Shown in pieces: positions 54,560-64,000 of a stretch of DNA of 64,000 nucleotides (positions are counted from its first letter, which is position 1; each line of letters starts with the position of its first letter). Below the pieces are notes generated by a model. It worked only from the letters and a program-made list of their open reading frames with translations, was not told the DNA's origin and searched no databases. The position numbers and the translations under genes are program-made. Source of the DNA: Nitrospira sp. CG24B (lineage in GTDB: Bacteria; Nitrospirota; Nitrospiria; Nitrospirales; Nitrospiraceae); the NCBI GenBank assembly GCA_002869845.2, contig NEWS02000001.1, positions 26,727-90,726 on the forward strand, written 5' to 3'.

Positions 54560-55898
54560 TCCAGAGCATCTTGATGAAGTTGGTTTGGCCCTTCATCAAG
54601 TGCCCAGCTGCGATCTTGGCCGTCCCCTTGAGCGCAGCCCAGCCCAAATGCTTCTTGTTCAAGACCTGTTGGGTCTTGACCAGTTCCGCGTAAAACTCCG
54701 GGAGCGGCATCTTGGTCGGCATCACGGCGTGCTGAATGTCGAACAGGCGGTAGTCCCGCGTGTGCATCTTGCGGGATTCCGTCACCCAGCTCTCCGTGCC
54801 AGGATACGGGGTGTTGACGCTGATATTCACGATCTCCGGGATGTCCAAGCACCACTGCCGAACAACTTCAAACCGTTGCCGGTCCCAGTCCGGATCAGCG
54901 ATGAGATTGATTGCGACGGTGATTCCGAGAGATCGAGCGAATTCAAGCGCCTCGAAGTTTCGGCCCAACGAGATGCGTTTGCGGTGCATCTTGAGGCCTT
55001 CCGCATCGATGGCCTCGACGCCCAAGAACATGTACTGCAATCCGAGCGTCTTCCAAAATTGGAAGACTTCCTTGTTGCGCAGCAAGACATCGCCGCGCGT
55101 CTCCATATAATACTGCTTCTTGATTCCGCGCCGCGCCACCGCTTCGCCGATCTCCATGCCCTGTTTGCCCTGGATGAAGGCGACGTCGTCAACGAGGAAA
55201 ATCCCTGGTTCCTGAACTTGCTCCAGCTCCTCGACGGCTTTCTCCGGACTGACCATGCGATAGCTACGCCCATAAAAGGTCCAGGCGCTGCAGAAGGAAC
55301 AATCCCATGGACAGCCTCGTGCAAACTCGACCGAGGCGCAGGGGTCGAGCACACCAATGAAGTATTTGTGCCGGTTTCTGAGCAGATCGCGCGCGGGACG
55401 GACATCATCCAGATTTTCGATGAATTGTGGCGGTGGTCCTTCACCGTCCAGCGTCACCACTCCCGGGACTTTGGTGATGGCCTTGCGATCCTGTTCAACC
55501 GCCATCAGCAATTTAGGAACGGCAACCTCCCCTTCGCCCTTGAGGACGCAATCGATGGCCCCGTTGCCGTGTTCCAAAAAGTCCTTCGCCACAAATGAGG
55601 CACTATGGCCACCGACGAAGACGAAGCTGTTGGGCAACTCTTTTTTCGTTAACTTTGCCAGGTCCACAATCTCCGGAACGTTCGCCAGATAGTTACACCC
55701 GAATGCCACCGCGTCGGGTTTCCAGGAACGGATGAGCGCTTCATAGTCTTTCCACGTATCAGCCTGCAGATCGATCAGGCGAACTTCATGCCCAGCTTGG
55801 CGGACTGCCTGGGCCACCATCTCCAAACCGAGCGGCTCCAGACGCAGATAGATCTTGGTGTACATGAGCGGACCTGGATGGACTGCGAGAAACTTCAT
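54354..55898 (-). CDS. hpnR: B12-binding radical SAM protein, HpnR-like (hopanoid C-3 methylase)
   Basis: MKFLAVHPGPLMYTKIYLRLEPLGLEMVAQAVRQAGHEVRLIDLQ; radical SAM motif EFARGCPWDCSFCSAWTFYGRSYR. Confidence 0.75.
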   Translation of the reverse strand: MKFLAVHPGPLMYTKIYLRLEPLGLEMVAQAVRQAGHEVRLIDLQADTWKDYEALIRSWKPDAVAFGCNYLANVPEIVDLAKLTKKELPNSFVFVGGHSASFVAKDFLEHGNGAIDCVLKGEGEVAVPKLLMAVEQDRKAITKVPGVVTLDGEGPPPQFIENLDDVRPARDLLRNRHKYFIGVLDPCASVEFARGCPWDCSFCSAWTFYGRSYRMVSPEKAVEELEQVQEPGIFLVDDVAFIQGKQGMEIGEAVARRGIKKQYYMETRGDVLLRNKEVFQFWKTLGLQYMFLGVEAIDAEGLKMHRKRISLGRNFEALEFARSLGITVAINLIADPDWDRQRFEVVRQWCLDIPEIVNISVNTPYPGTESWVTESRKMHTRDYRLFDIQHAVMPTKMPLPEFYAELVKTQQVLNKKHLGWAALKGTAKIAAGHLMKGQTNFIKMLWKFNSVYNPELQMADHRRPVVYEMSPPPEKKDKIDAKELYILPAKGRQGRAIDDSTETFVDESRMGTAV

Positions 55899-56126
55899 TG
55901 CCCCAAACCTCCTGGTCTATAGCACACTGGCCAGATACCAATTGTCCGAAGACGACGGAAAGGCCCGGCCAGTGAATTGATCATGATGTGGTAACTGATG
56001 CGGAGACGGATTGTGCCAGAATGGAGGCGTCGGTGCAACCTTTAAGTGCGCAAGACTTAAGACGATTCATCGAAAATCAGCTAAGACTGTCTAGATTTTC
56101 CGTGCCCCAGTCCTTACCATACAGGC

Positions 56127-56489
56127 ATGTTGCCGCTCGAACGGACCCTGCGTCAGCGCCTCATTGATCTCCTGACGGATACGCGAATGGCCACCGATCA
56201 ATTGGCTCGCATGCTCGGGATTCCTGAACGGCAGGTAGAGGAGCACTTGGCTCATGTGGTAAAAACGGTGTCGCGGGACCGTGCACGACGGTTTGTCCTC
56301 GAGCCGTCCATCTGTTTGGATTGTAAATTTATGTTCCGTGATCGCACCAGATTGACGCGACCAAGCCGCTGTCCACAATGCCGAAGCGAAGGGATCTCCG
56401 CTCCACGCTACGGAATCGACTCTCTCGGATCAGGATTGACTCACGCGAACACGAAGGTGTCACAGCGGAGAGACGCCTGGAAAGGATGA
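56127..56489 (+). CDS. HTH plus zinc-ribbon predicted transcriptional regulator
   Basis: DQLARMLGIPERQVEEHLAHVVKTV (HTH) and CLDCKFMFRDRTRLTRPSRCPQCRSEGI (zinc ribbon). Confidence 0.75.
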   Translation: MLPLERTLRQRLIDLLTDTRMATDQLARMLGIPERQVEEHLAHVVKTVSRDRARRFVLEPSICLDCKFMFRDRTRLTRPSRCPQCRSEGISAPRYGIDSLGSGLTHANTKVSQRRDAWKG

Positions 56490-56713
56490 CGATGATAACC
56501 GCACGACTTGTACTCTGTGCCCTCTGCTTGATGTTGCTCGGCTGCTCCGATCAAAAAGCGAACGAGCTGTTTGAAACGGCGGCCTTCGAAGAAAACCAAG
56601 GAAATGTCCCCCATGCCAAGCAGCTCTACCAAGAACTGGTAAATCTCTACCCATCCACCAAAGTGGCTGAGATCGCTCGTGCACGGCTTGCCGATCTCGA
56701 CAGCAAGAAATAA
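56486..56713 (+). CDS. Small lipoprotein with TPR-like helix pair
   Basis: MTMITARLVLCALCLMLLGCSDQKANELFETAAFEENQGNVPHAKQLYQELVNLYPSTKVAEIARARL. Confidence 0.75.
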   Translation: MTMITARLVLCALCLMLLGCSDQKANELFETAAFEENQGNVPHAKQLYQELVNLYPSTKVAEIARARLADLDSKK

Positions 56714-56794
56714 ACGCTGTGGCGTTGCCAGCAAGTCGGTGGTGGCACCTGAGAAAGGCTCTTTCAATACCTTAGGCTCAGCGGGCTTGCCTGT

Positions 56795-56859
56795 GGAGAG
56801 GCGCGTCTTGGCGCGCCGGGGGCGGGAGGGTGAGAACAGTGGACTTTGTGCACATCCTG
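56795..56859. repeat. Dispersed repeat copy 2 (about 65 bp, inverted relative to 30325-30388)
   Basis: ggagaggcgcgtcttggcgcgccgggggcgggagggtgagaacagtggactttgtgcacatcctg. Confidence 0.75.
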
Positions 56860-56960
56860 CATGTCTGTCCAGCGTTGTCTCAACCCTCGATGCTCGTAAT
56901 GGCTACAGGGGCAGCATGAGTTGTTTCGCAGCCTGCTCGGCAACGGTCAGCCTGACGGCG

Positions 56961-57797
56961 TCATGAATGAATGGACGTCTCCGGCCCTTGCCGCGGGTGC
57001 CATGGGAAAAACGCATTGGTCGTCGCCTGATAGGCTTTATACGCTTCCCCACGGCTTACAAGGGCTTGCTCCTCTGCCCGTGGAATACCAGTCACCTTGT
57101 ACAGTAACAAGCCCATCCCGATCGGACCAATCCAGGTGAATAACCAGCCGGGTGCCCCCATCGTCATGACGACATACGAGCACCAGTGCAGCCAGTCGAA
57201 AAAGTAATTCGGGTGGCGGGAGTAGTGCCACAGCCCCTCTCTGCAGACGCGGCCCTCATTCTTCGGATCGGCGCGGAAATGAGCAAGCTGCCGGTCTGCC
57301 TTCGCCTCACCAGCGACGGCCACGCTCCAAATCAGCAATCCGACCATCTCGACCACTGAAGATGGAATCCGGGTATTCCAGAGCACCACCAGAAACGGAA
57401 GGGAAAAAACCGCCACGGACAGCGCCTTCCATTGAAAATACACAAACATATTCACCGACTCTGCATCACCCCATTTTTGTCGTAGGCGGCGGTAGCGCGC
57501 ATCCTCTGATTGCCCGTCCACCCGTTGGAAATAAATATGGAGTCCCAGACGGCCGGCATAGAGCAGGACAAGCATCGCTGTGAGCAGGATGCGCTCGACT
57601 CCGGCGGGAGCCTGAGTCATATACGACAACACCGCGGCGATCAGCCCCGCACACCACGCGACGTCGACGATGGCAGCATTTTTTGTCTTCCGCTGCACAA
57701 CCCACAGGAAACCCATGACGACCGCCATGACGACATAGGTGATTACGACAAGCTGCAACGGATCCGATACGTCTATTCCTTCTTCTGGTCCCATCAT
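56961..57797 (-). CDS. DUF1295 / steroid-5-alpha-reductase-like membrane protein
   Basis: GLWHYSRHPNYFFDWLHWCSYVVM and multiple TM segments. Confidence 0.88.
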   Translation of the reverse strand: MMGPEEGIDVSDPLQLVVITYVVMAVVMGFLWVVQRKTKNAAIVDVAWCAGLIAAVLSYMTQAPAGVERILLTAMLVLLYAGRLGLHIYFQRVDGQSEDARYRRLRQKWGDAESVNMFVYFQWKALSVAVFSLPFLVVLWNTRIPSSVVEMVGLLIWSVAVAGEAKADRQLAHFRADPKNEGRVCREGLWHYSRHPNYFFDWLHWCSYVVMTMGAPGWLFTWIGPIGMGLLLYKVTGIPRAEEQALVSRGEAYKAYQATTNAFFPWHPRQGPETSIHS

Positions 57798-57806
57798 CCC
57801 TTCCCT

Positions 57807-58688
57807 TTACGACACACTCGGTTCATAGTCCCATACGTCGATACCTTGGCGCTTCCGATCCTTCAACCAACTGCGAAACCCTGGGATAGGAAACGACAAG
57901 AGCGCCTGGATTTTTTCACAGTCTAAGGAAAGATCCGCAGGCCTGGAGGCACCGCTATGCTCCCCAGCGGATCCTTCGACCAAATGGCCTTGCAGCTCTG
58001 GATACCACTGTAGCAGCGCCTGTCCGATCTCCCAGCGTGACAGCCGTTCTCCTCCACCCAGGTGATAGAGACCGGGAGCGTCTTGATCGAGTAACTCCCA
58101 TACCGAGCGAGTAATCGCCCCGGCCGGCAACGGGCAGCGGAATTCATCGCCATACAGTGTCACCTGCTTGCCATTCTTCACAGACCGGCACATATCTTCC
58201 ACGAAACTTCGATCGCCATACTGTGAGGCACCCGCCGTGAGGACAATCCGAACCGCCGTATGTCGAGGATTCTCCAATACGCGCTGTTCCGCTTCAAGCT
58301 TGGTCTTGCCGTAGATATTGATTGGATGGGGCTCATCGGTCTCTTGGTACCAACCCGCCTTGCCGTCGAAGACTTCGCCGCTCGACAAGAAGATAAAGGG
58401 AATGTCCCGGGAGAGTCGCGCCAGATACGCCGTGGTGTCCACATTCATACGACGGGCTACCTGAGGATTGCGCTCGCACTCTGTCGTTCGACTTACAGCC
58501 GCGCAGTGGATGACTGCGTTGGGCTTGAGACGCCGCCAGACTTGTTCGGCGGCGGCGTGGTCCGTGAGATCAAGGTCAGCCCGGCTGAGGCCACAGACCT
58601 CCCATCCGGGCGCCCATCGAACGGCGGACCTCACGAAGTACTGTCCTATCAGTCCTGCCGTTCCGGTGACGATGACACGTGGCTTCAT
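57807..58688 (-). CDS. RmlD-like sugar-nucleotide reductase (SDR)
   Basis: VIVTGTAGLIGQYFVRSA, VIHCAAVSRTTECERNPQVARRMNVDTTAYLA, NIYGKTKLEAEQ. Confidence 0.85.
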   Translation of the reverse strand: MKPRVIVTGTAGLIGQYFVRSAVRWAPGWEVCGLSRADLDLTDHAAAEQVWRRLKPNAVIHCAAVSRTTECERNPQVARRMNVDTTAYLARLSRDIPFIFLSSGEVFDGKAGWYQETDEPHPINIYGKTKLEAEQRVLENPRHTAVRIVLTAGASQYGDRSFVEDMCRSVKNGKQVTLYGDEFRCPLPAGAITRSVWELLDQDAPGLYHLGGGERLSRWEIGQALLQWYPELQGHLVEGSAGEHSGASRPADLSLDCEKIQALLSFPIPGFRSWLKDRKRQGIDVWDYEPSVS

Positions 58689-58980
58689 AGTGCGTCAATG
58701 GGGAAAGCGCGCTCGTAGCAACCGCCTCACGCAAGCCATCTGGAGCGCTGGCCGCTATGTATGGTGCCTATCTATTACGATGCGCCATCGATGCGCATCA
58801 ACTCAAATTGGAAACAGCAAATTGTACGACTTCAGGCTGTTCGTTTGGAAGATGCGATACGCGATGAATGGCCTGGTATCGGGCGGGGTCCGCCAGAGCC
58901 TATGGCCACAGGTTCACATGCAAGCTGGCACAGAGGTCGAGAATGAGGGGAAGGACTTGGTCATTCCGGTTTCCTCACGA

Positions 58981-61900
58981 CTACGCTGCTTTCGATTCCG
59001 TCTCGGCTGGGACCTGGCCATGCGGCAGCCAGCGATTCAGGGCCGCTGTTAGCGATTTACTCGTGACCGGCTTACTGAGAAAGTCATCCATACCAACCGC
59101 CTGACATCGATCACGATCCTCCTTCATCGCGTTGGCCGTCATCGCGATGATTGGCAGGTGTTGTGACTTGCCGACCGCGTGCAGAAGACTCTCCTCCTGG
59201 CTTCTGATCACTCGTGTCGCTTCAAACCCATCCATTTCAGGCATCTGACAGTCCATAAAAACCAAGTCGTACGAAATCCGTGCGAGCGACTCAACGGCTT
59301 CTCGCCCGTTAGCGGCAACATTGACCCGATAGCCAAGTTTTTCAATCATCTTGACTGCGACCTTTTGATTGACCGGATTGTCCTCTACCACCAAAATAAG
59401 CGGACGAGCCTTCATCATGGATTCCAATACCGTGTGCTGCGTAATAATCGAAGCCGCTGCGCAATCGGCTGACCTACCAATACGAGGCATGTGCCCCAGG
59501 GCGGTGCCGAGACACTCGAACAGCAGCGACCGGCGAATCGGTCTCGTCAGGTACGCGTCGAAACCAGCCTCCTGCGCTGCTTGGGCATCTCCACGTTGAC
59601 CACCCGATGTCAGAAGCACCAGCCGCGTGGCCCTGATCGCCTGATCTGACTTGATCCGCTGGGCTAATTCCAGCCCATTCATGCCAGGCATGTGCAAATC
59701 CAAAATGGCTAAATCAAACGGCGTACGACGAGCAACCGCCTGACGCAGACAGTGCAAGGCCAGCTCCCCATTCTCGACACTTTGGCACGTGACATCTGCT
59801 CCGGTGAGATAGTGCTGAAGAACCCTCCGATTCGTGGCATGATCGTCCACGATCAGAATGTTCCGGCCTTTGAGCGCCACTTGAGGCGGAGGAATCTGCT
59901 GGGCACCTTCTGGTTGAAGCTGAAAAGGCACGGTAATCCAAAAAACACTGCCGACACCAACCGTGCTGTCTACACCGATTCGCCCACCAAGCAATTCCAC
60001 AAGCTTTTTGCAGATGGCCAGTCCGAGGCCGGTGCCGCCGTATTTCCTTGTGGTGGACCCGTCTGCTTGCGTGAAGGATTGAAAGAGTTTGGCTTGTTGG
60101 TCTGGCGCGATACCGATTCCAGTGTCTGACACTTCAATTCGGAACCACTGACGCGGTGGAGTCACGATTGTCGATGTAGGGTGCTCTTGCTCTCCCGAAG
60201 TACCGATCCTCACAATGATTTCGCCCTGTACAGTAAATTTAATGGCATTGCCGACCATATTCACCAGAATTTGGCGCAGACGACCAGGGTCACCTCGCAG
60301 CAGTGTTGGCAGACCGGCTTGCACAAGAGAGGTGAGTTCCAGACTCTTGGCATTAGCCTGCTCTCCAAGGAGACCAAGGGTATCCTCCACCGTCGTGTGA
60401 AGGTCGAAGTTGACGTGCTCCAGGTCCAGCTTCCCAGCTTCGATTTTCGAGAAATCAAGGATTTCGTTAATGATATCCAACAGGTGTTCGCCGGACAGCC
60501 TGACAGTCTCTGCATATTCGCGCTGCTCCGGGGTTAACGTCGTGTCGAGCAGAAGTCCGGTCATGCCGATGACCCCATTCATGGGTGTCCGAATTTCATG
60601 GCTCATCGTTGCCAGGAACTCTGCCTTGGTCTTCACAGCCTCCAACGCTTTATCTCTGGCCACTTCGAGATCCTTGTTCTTTTGTTCCAAATCCTGGGCA
60701 GCCTGTGTCAGCTTGACCTCTGCCTGCTTCTGAGCGGTGATGTCGATGGCAAACTTCAGGACCTTGGAGATGTTGCCGCTTGTATCAAAGATCGGGCTGT
60801 AAGAGGCCTGGATCCAGACTTCTCTTCCCCCCTTGCCGATGCGCCGATACACCCCAGCATCAAACTCTCCCCGGTTCAACTTCTTCCAGAAAGCGCTATA
60901 GGCCTGGCTACTCGCATAGACTGAGTCACAGAACATCCGGTGATGCTGCCACAAGACTTCATCAAGCCCATAACCCATCACGTTTAATAAGTTGTCGTTG
61001 GCCATCAGGAGCGTTCCGTCGTGCGCGAACTCGGCGATCCCCTGTACTGCGTCGATGGCAAGGGAGACGCTTCTCAGCTCCGCCGTAGTCGCGGCAATTT
61101 CGGCCTGTGCCTGCTCACGAGCGCAGAACTGGCTCAGCTGGTCGGCGACGGCCTGGAATGTCGTCAGGAGCGAGCGATCTTCGGGCAGGATCTCGTGATG
61201 GAAAAATTCCAGCACCGCATAGACACGATCAGCCAGTCTGACGGGAAAGGCTGCCGCCGCATGGAAACCTGCCTGCTCAGCCAACGCCGCTCGAGGGAAA
61301 TTTTGATCCTGAGTCACATCTGCAATCCATTCCGGTTTGGCACTCGCCCAAACCCGACCGGGTAGCCCGACACCACACTGAAAGGTCAGCTCTCGGCTCG
61401 CCGTGCCGTAGTGTTCCGATGCGATGCCCGATACAGTCCACATGGAGCGGCATCGAAGTCTCTGGGCCGACTCCTCCACCACCCACAGTAACCCTTCATT
61501 CCACCCCAAGGCTTCACACACCGGTTGCAGAATCGCCGCCATCGTATTGTCCAGTCCGGAAGCGCACGCCAACACGTTGGCGACCTCGTGCTGGAGAGTC
61601 AGCCTCTGCTCAAGTTGCTTCTGCTTTGTAATATCCCTATGGGTGCCAAAGACACGGAGGGGTGCACCATCTTGAGTTCGTGGAACAATCTTTCCTCGTG
61701 TATCGATCCATTTGTAGGACCCATCCTTGCACCGCATCCGATAATCAGCAGCCCACCGGAGATTCCCCCCCTGGACCAATTGCTGAAGAGCAGCCCGAGC
61801 CTCCAACCGATCATCTGGATGGATAAGAGCACACCATTCGTCGAAGCTGTTTCCGACGGCACCCTCTGCGTAGCCGAACAGAGCATTCCACTCGTTTGAA

Positions 61901-62058
61901 CGCACCACGCTGTTCGCGGTGACATCCCATTCCCACACACCAATACCACTGCCTTCGAGCGCGACCGCCCAGTACTGGTTGTTGAGATGGACCGTCCGTG
62001 CAGCCGCGTTTCCTGAGTTCCAGTGGGTCATGAGGACACCGGATGTGGCAGGAAACAC
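58981..62058 (-). CDS. Hybrid sensor histidine kinase: PAS-GAF-PAS-HisKA-HATPase-REC-REC
   Basis: FLATMSHEIRTPMNGVIGMTGLLLDTTL, YGGTGLGLAICKKLVELLGG, DLAILDLHMPGMNGLELA, DLVFMDCQMPEMDGFEATR. Confidence 0.95.
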   Translation of the reverse strand: MFPATSGVLMTHWNSGNAAARTVHLNNQYWAVALEGSGIGVWEWDVTANSVVRSNEWNALFGYAEGAVGNSFDEWCALIHPDDRLEARAALQQLVQGGNLRWAADYRMRCKDGSYKWIDTRGKIVPRTQDGAPLRVFGTHRDITKQKQLEQRLTLQHEVANVLACASGLDNTMAAILQPVCEALGWNEGLLWVVEESAQRLRCRSMWTVSGIASEHYGTASRELTFQCGVGLPGRVWASAKPEWIADVTQDQNFPRAALAEQAGFHAAAAFPVRLADRVYAVLEFFHHEILPEDRSLLTTFQAVADQLSQFCAREQAQAEIAATTAELRSVSLAIDAVQGIAEFAHDGTLLMANDNLLNVMGYGLDEVLWQHHRMFCDSVYASSQAYSAFWKKLNRGEFDAGVYRRIGKGGREVWIQASYSPIFDTSGNISKVLKFAIDITAQKQAEVKLTQAAQDLEQKNKDLEVARDKALEAVKTKAEFLATMSHEIRTPMNGVIGMTGLLLDTTLTPEQREYAETVRLSGEHLLDIINEILDFSKIEAGKLDLEHVNFDLHTTVEDTLGLLGEQANAKSLELTSLVQAGLPTLLRGDPGRLRQILVNMVGNAIKFTVQGEIIVRIGTSGEQEHPTSTIVTPPRQWFRIEVSDTGIGIAPDQQAKLFQSFTQADGSTTRKYGGTGLGLAICKKLVELLGGRIGVDSTVGVGSVFWITVPFQLQPEGAQQIPPPQVALKGRNILIVDDHATNRRVLQHYLTGADVTCQSVENGELALHCLRQAVARRTPFDLAILDLHMPGMNGLELAQRIKSDQAIRATRLVLLTSGGQRGDAQAAQEAGFDAYLTRPIRRSLLFECLGTALGHMPRIGRSADCAAASIITQHTVLESMMKARPLILVVEDNPVNQKVAVKMIEKLGYRVNVAANGREAVESLARISYDLVFMDCQMPEMDGFEATRVIRSQEESLLHAVGKSQHLPIIAMTANAMKEDRDRCQAVGMDDFLSKPVTSKSLTAALNRWLPHGQVPAETESKAA

Positions 62059-62442
62059 TCACGATATTGTTGGCGGTCTTCCGAGGAGTGTTGAAACAGG
62101 CAGGAGTGGTGTCGATTCCGGAATGAGTCTGGGTTCATGCGCCGCTCCCTGGATCCTCTGCCTGGCGATGCTGAACCCTTGAGGCTCACACCGATCGGCA
62201 GAGACCTGAGCGGCACAGAATCGGCCAAACGTACCATCGCCTGTCTTTCAGACTCGATGGTGCTCTTCTCTGCTCCGTCGTTATATCGGTAGGCTACCAA
62301 CAGATCTTGAGGAAATGTAGCGCGGAGAGTTCAGCAGCCCTCCCACAAAACACCCATCGAGCAGCAGTCTTGGCCGACGCCTCCATGCCATATGGTCACC
62401 TTCGCTCACAAGAGCGATCGGTCGTATACCAGGTAGGACTTC

Positions 62443-64000
62443 TTAGCGAGTCAGCTTACGGTATCGAATCCGATGTGGTTGATCGGCATCTTTGCCCAAG
62501 CGCCTCTTCCGATCCGCTTCGTAGTCGCTGTAATTGCCTTCGAACCAAACCACCTTACTGTCGCCTTCAAACGCGAGGATGTGGGTGGCGAGGCGATCGA
62601 GGAACCAGCGGTCGTGGCTGCTGATCACGGCGCAGCCGGCGAAATTCTCCAGTCCTTCCTCAAGCGCCCGCAAGGTATTCACGTCGAGATCGTTCGTCGG
62701 TTCGTCGAGAATGATGAGGTTCGCGCCCTCTTTCAGCATGCGCGCAAGATGCACCCGATTACGCTCGCCGCCTGAGAGCTCCTTCACTTTTTTCTGCTGA
62801 TCCGTCCCGGCGAAGTTGAAGCGGGCGCAGTAGCCGCGGGCATTGACCTCCGCCTTTCCGAGCTTGATCGTGTCTTGACCACCCGAAATGATCTCGTACA
62901 CGGTCTTGTTCCCGTCCAAGCTCCGATCCTGATCGACATAGCCGAGCTTGACCGTCTCACCGATCTTGATCGATCCGGCATCCGGCTTTTCCTTGCCGAT
63001 GATCATCTTGAACATGGTCGTCTTGCCCGCGCCGTTCGGCCCAACCACCCCGACGATGCCGCCCTTCGGCAGGTTGAAATTCACGTTCTCGTAGAGCACA
63101 TTGTCGCCGAAGGCTTTGCTGATCCCGTTGGCGTCAATGACGACATCGCCGAGCCGAGGTCCTGGTGGAATATAGATTTCCAGATCATTCGCCACCTGGT
63201 CCTGTTTCTGATTCACCAGTTCTTCATAGCGGTTCAACCGCGCCTTGCCCTTCGATTGCCGCGCCTTCGGCGACATCCGGATCCATTCCAACTCGTGTTC
63301 AAGCGTTTTCTTCCGCTTCGACTCCGCCTTCTCCTCTTTTTCTAGTCGATCCCTCTTCTGTTCCAACCACGAGGTGTAATTGCCTTGGAACGGAATCCCA
63401 TGGCCTCTGTCTAACTCCAAAATCCACCCAGCCACATTGTCCAAAAAGTACCGGTCGTGCGTCACGGCAATGACCGTCCCCTTGTACTGTTGTAGATGCT
63501 GTTCGAGCCACTGAACCGATTCAGCATCGAGATGGTTCGTCGGCTCGTCGAGTAACAGAATATCCGGCTCTTGGATCATCAGGCGGCAGAGCGCGACTCG
63601 GCGCTTTTCTCCACCGGACAGCGTCCCCACCTTCTGATCAGCGGGCGGACAGCGCAAGGCATCCATGGCAAGGTCGAGTTGATTTTCCAGTTCCCAGCCG
63701 TTGGCGGCTTCGATCTTCTCTTGCAGCTGCGCCTGCTTGTCGATAAGCTTTTCCATCTCATCAGGGCCAACTTCACCGATCTTATTGCTGACGGCCTCAT
63801 ATTCGTGCATCAGGGCAACCAGTTCGGCTTTACCCTCTTCGACCACTTCCTTGACCGTCTTGTTCGGGTCCAGCTGGGGTTCCTGCTCCAGCAGGCCGAC
63901 GCTGTAGCCTTTCGACCGCGTAATTTCACCGGTATAGTTCGGATCGGCCCCTGCGATGATCTTGAGCAGCGAACTCTTCCCTGAACCATTCAGACCCAGG
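62443..64000 (-). CDS. ettA: Energy-dependent translational throttle protein EttA (ABC-F), partial at right edge
   Basis: Upstream of the track start the frame continues [56 protein letters not shown]; two ABC cassettes with [15 protein letters not shown] and [15 protein letters not shown]. Confidence 0.95.
   Translation of the reverse strand, partial: LGLNGSGKSSLLKIIAGADPNYTGEITRSKGYSVGLLEQEPQLDPNKTVKEVVEEGKAELVALMHEYEAVSNKIGEVGPDEMEKLIDKQAQLQEKIEAANGWELENQLDLAMDALRCPPADQKVGTLSGGEKRRVALCRLMIQEPDILLLDEPTNHLDAESVQWLEQHLQQYKGTVIAVTHDRYFLDNVAGWILELDRGHGIPFQGNYTSWLEQKRDRLEKEEKAESKRKKTLEHELEWIRMSPKARQSKGKARLNRYEELVNQKQDQVANDLEIYIPPGPRLGDVVIDANGISKAFGDNVLYENVNFNLPKGGIVGVVGPNGAGKTTMFKMIIGKEKPDAGSIKIGETVKLGYVDQDRSLDGNKTVYEIISGGQDTIKLGKAEVNARGYCARFNFAGTDQQKKVKELSGGERNRVHLARMLKEGANLIILDEPTNDLDVNTLRALEEGLENFAGCAVISSHDRWFLDRLATHILAFEGDSKVVWFEGNYSDYEADRKRRLGKDADQPHRIRYRKLTR

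Noticed and set aside
54516-55598. 360-aa plus-strand ORF
   Set aside because: Fully antisense to the well-supported hpnR-like radical SAM gene; the product is low-complexity-like with no recognisable family

Overview
The window is about 64 kb of a dense bacterial chromosome. Gene content (hopanoid C-3 methylase-like radical SAM protein, cupredoxins, gene order) suggests Nitrospirota/Nitrospira, but this is inference. Housekeeping blocks: lysC(partial)-apgM-like-thrC-hom-alaC-like (minus); pdxJ-nnr-tsaE-lapA-like-mutS (plus); rimP-nusA-infB-ylxP-rbfA-truB-rpsO-pnp-M16 peptidase (minus); leuCD; corA; cysQ-like; msrA; tldD/tldE; a large hybrid sensor kinase; and partial ettA at the right edge. 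The accessory region is roughly 34.8-56.9 kb. It holds (i) remnants of two toxin-antitoxin modules (interrupted HicB-like and ParE-like genes, neither in the ORF track as a full gene); (ii) two adjacent TraT-like proteins; (iii) an apparently undescribed family of four paralogous exported proteins sharing a C-terminal domain, one fused to a diheme c-type cytochrome segment and one 5'-truncated; and (iv) a 207-bp direct duplication of the hpnR-like 3' end flanking the truncated paralog, readable as a deletion scar of a former second hpnR-like copy. Other leads are a long imperfect hairpin between rpsO and pnp (possible RNase III/PNPase autoregulation site), an apgM-like gene where a homoserine kinase would be expected, and a nitrosocyanin-like cupredoxin. 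I saw no tRNA, rRNA, CRISPR array or transposase. All family calls come from reading the translations; no searches were run.
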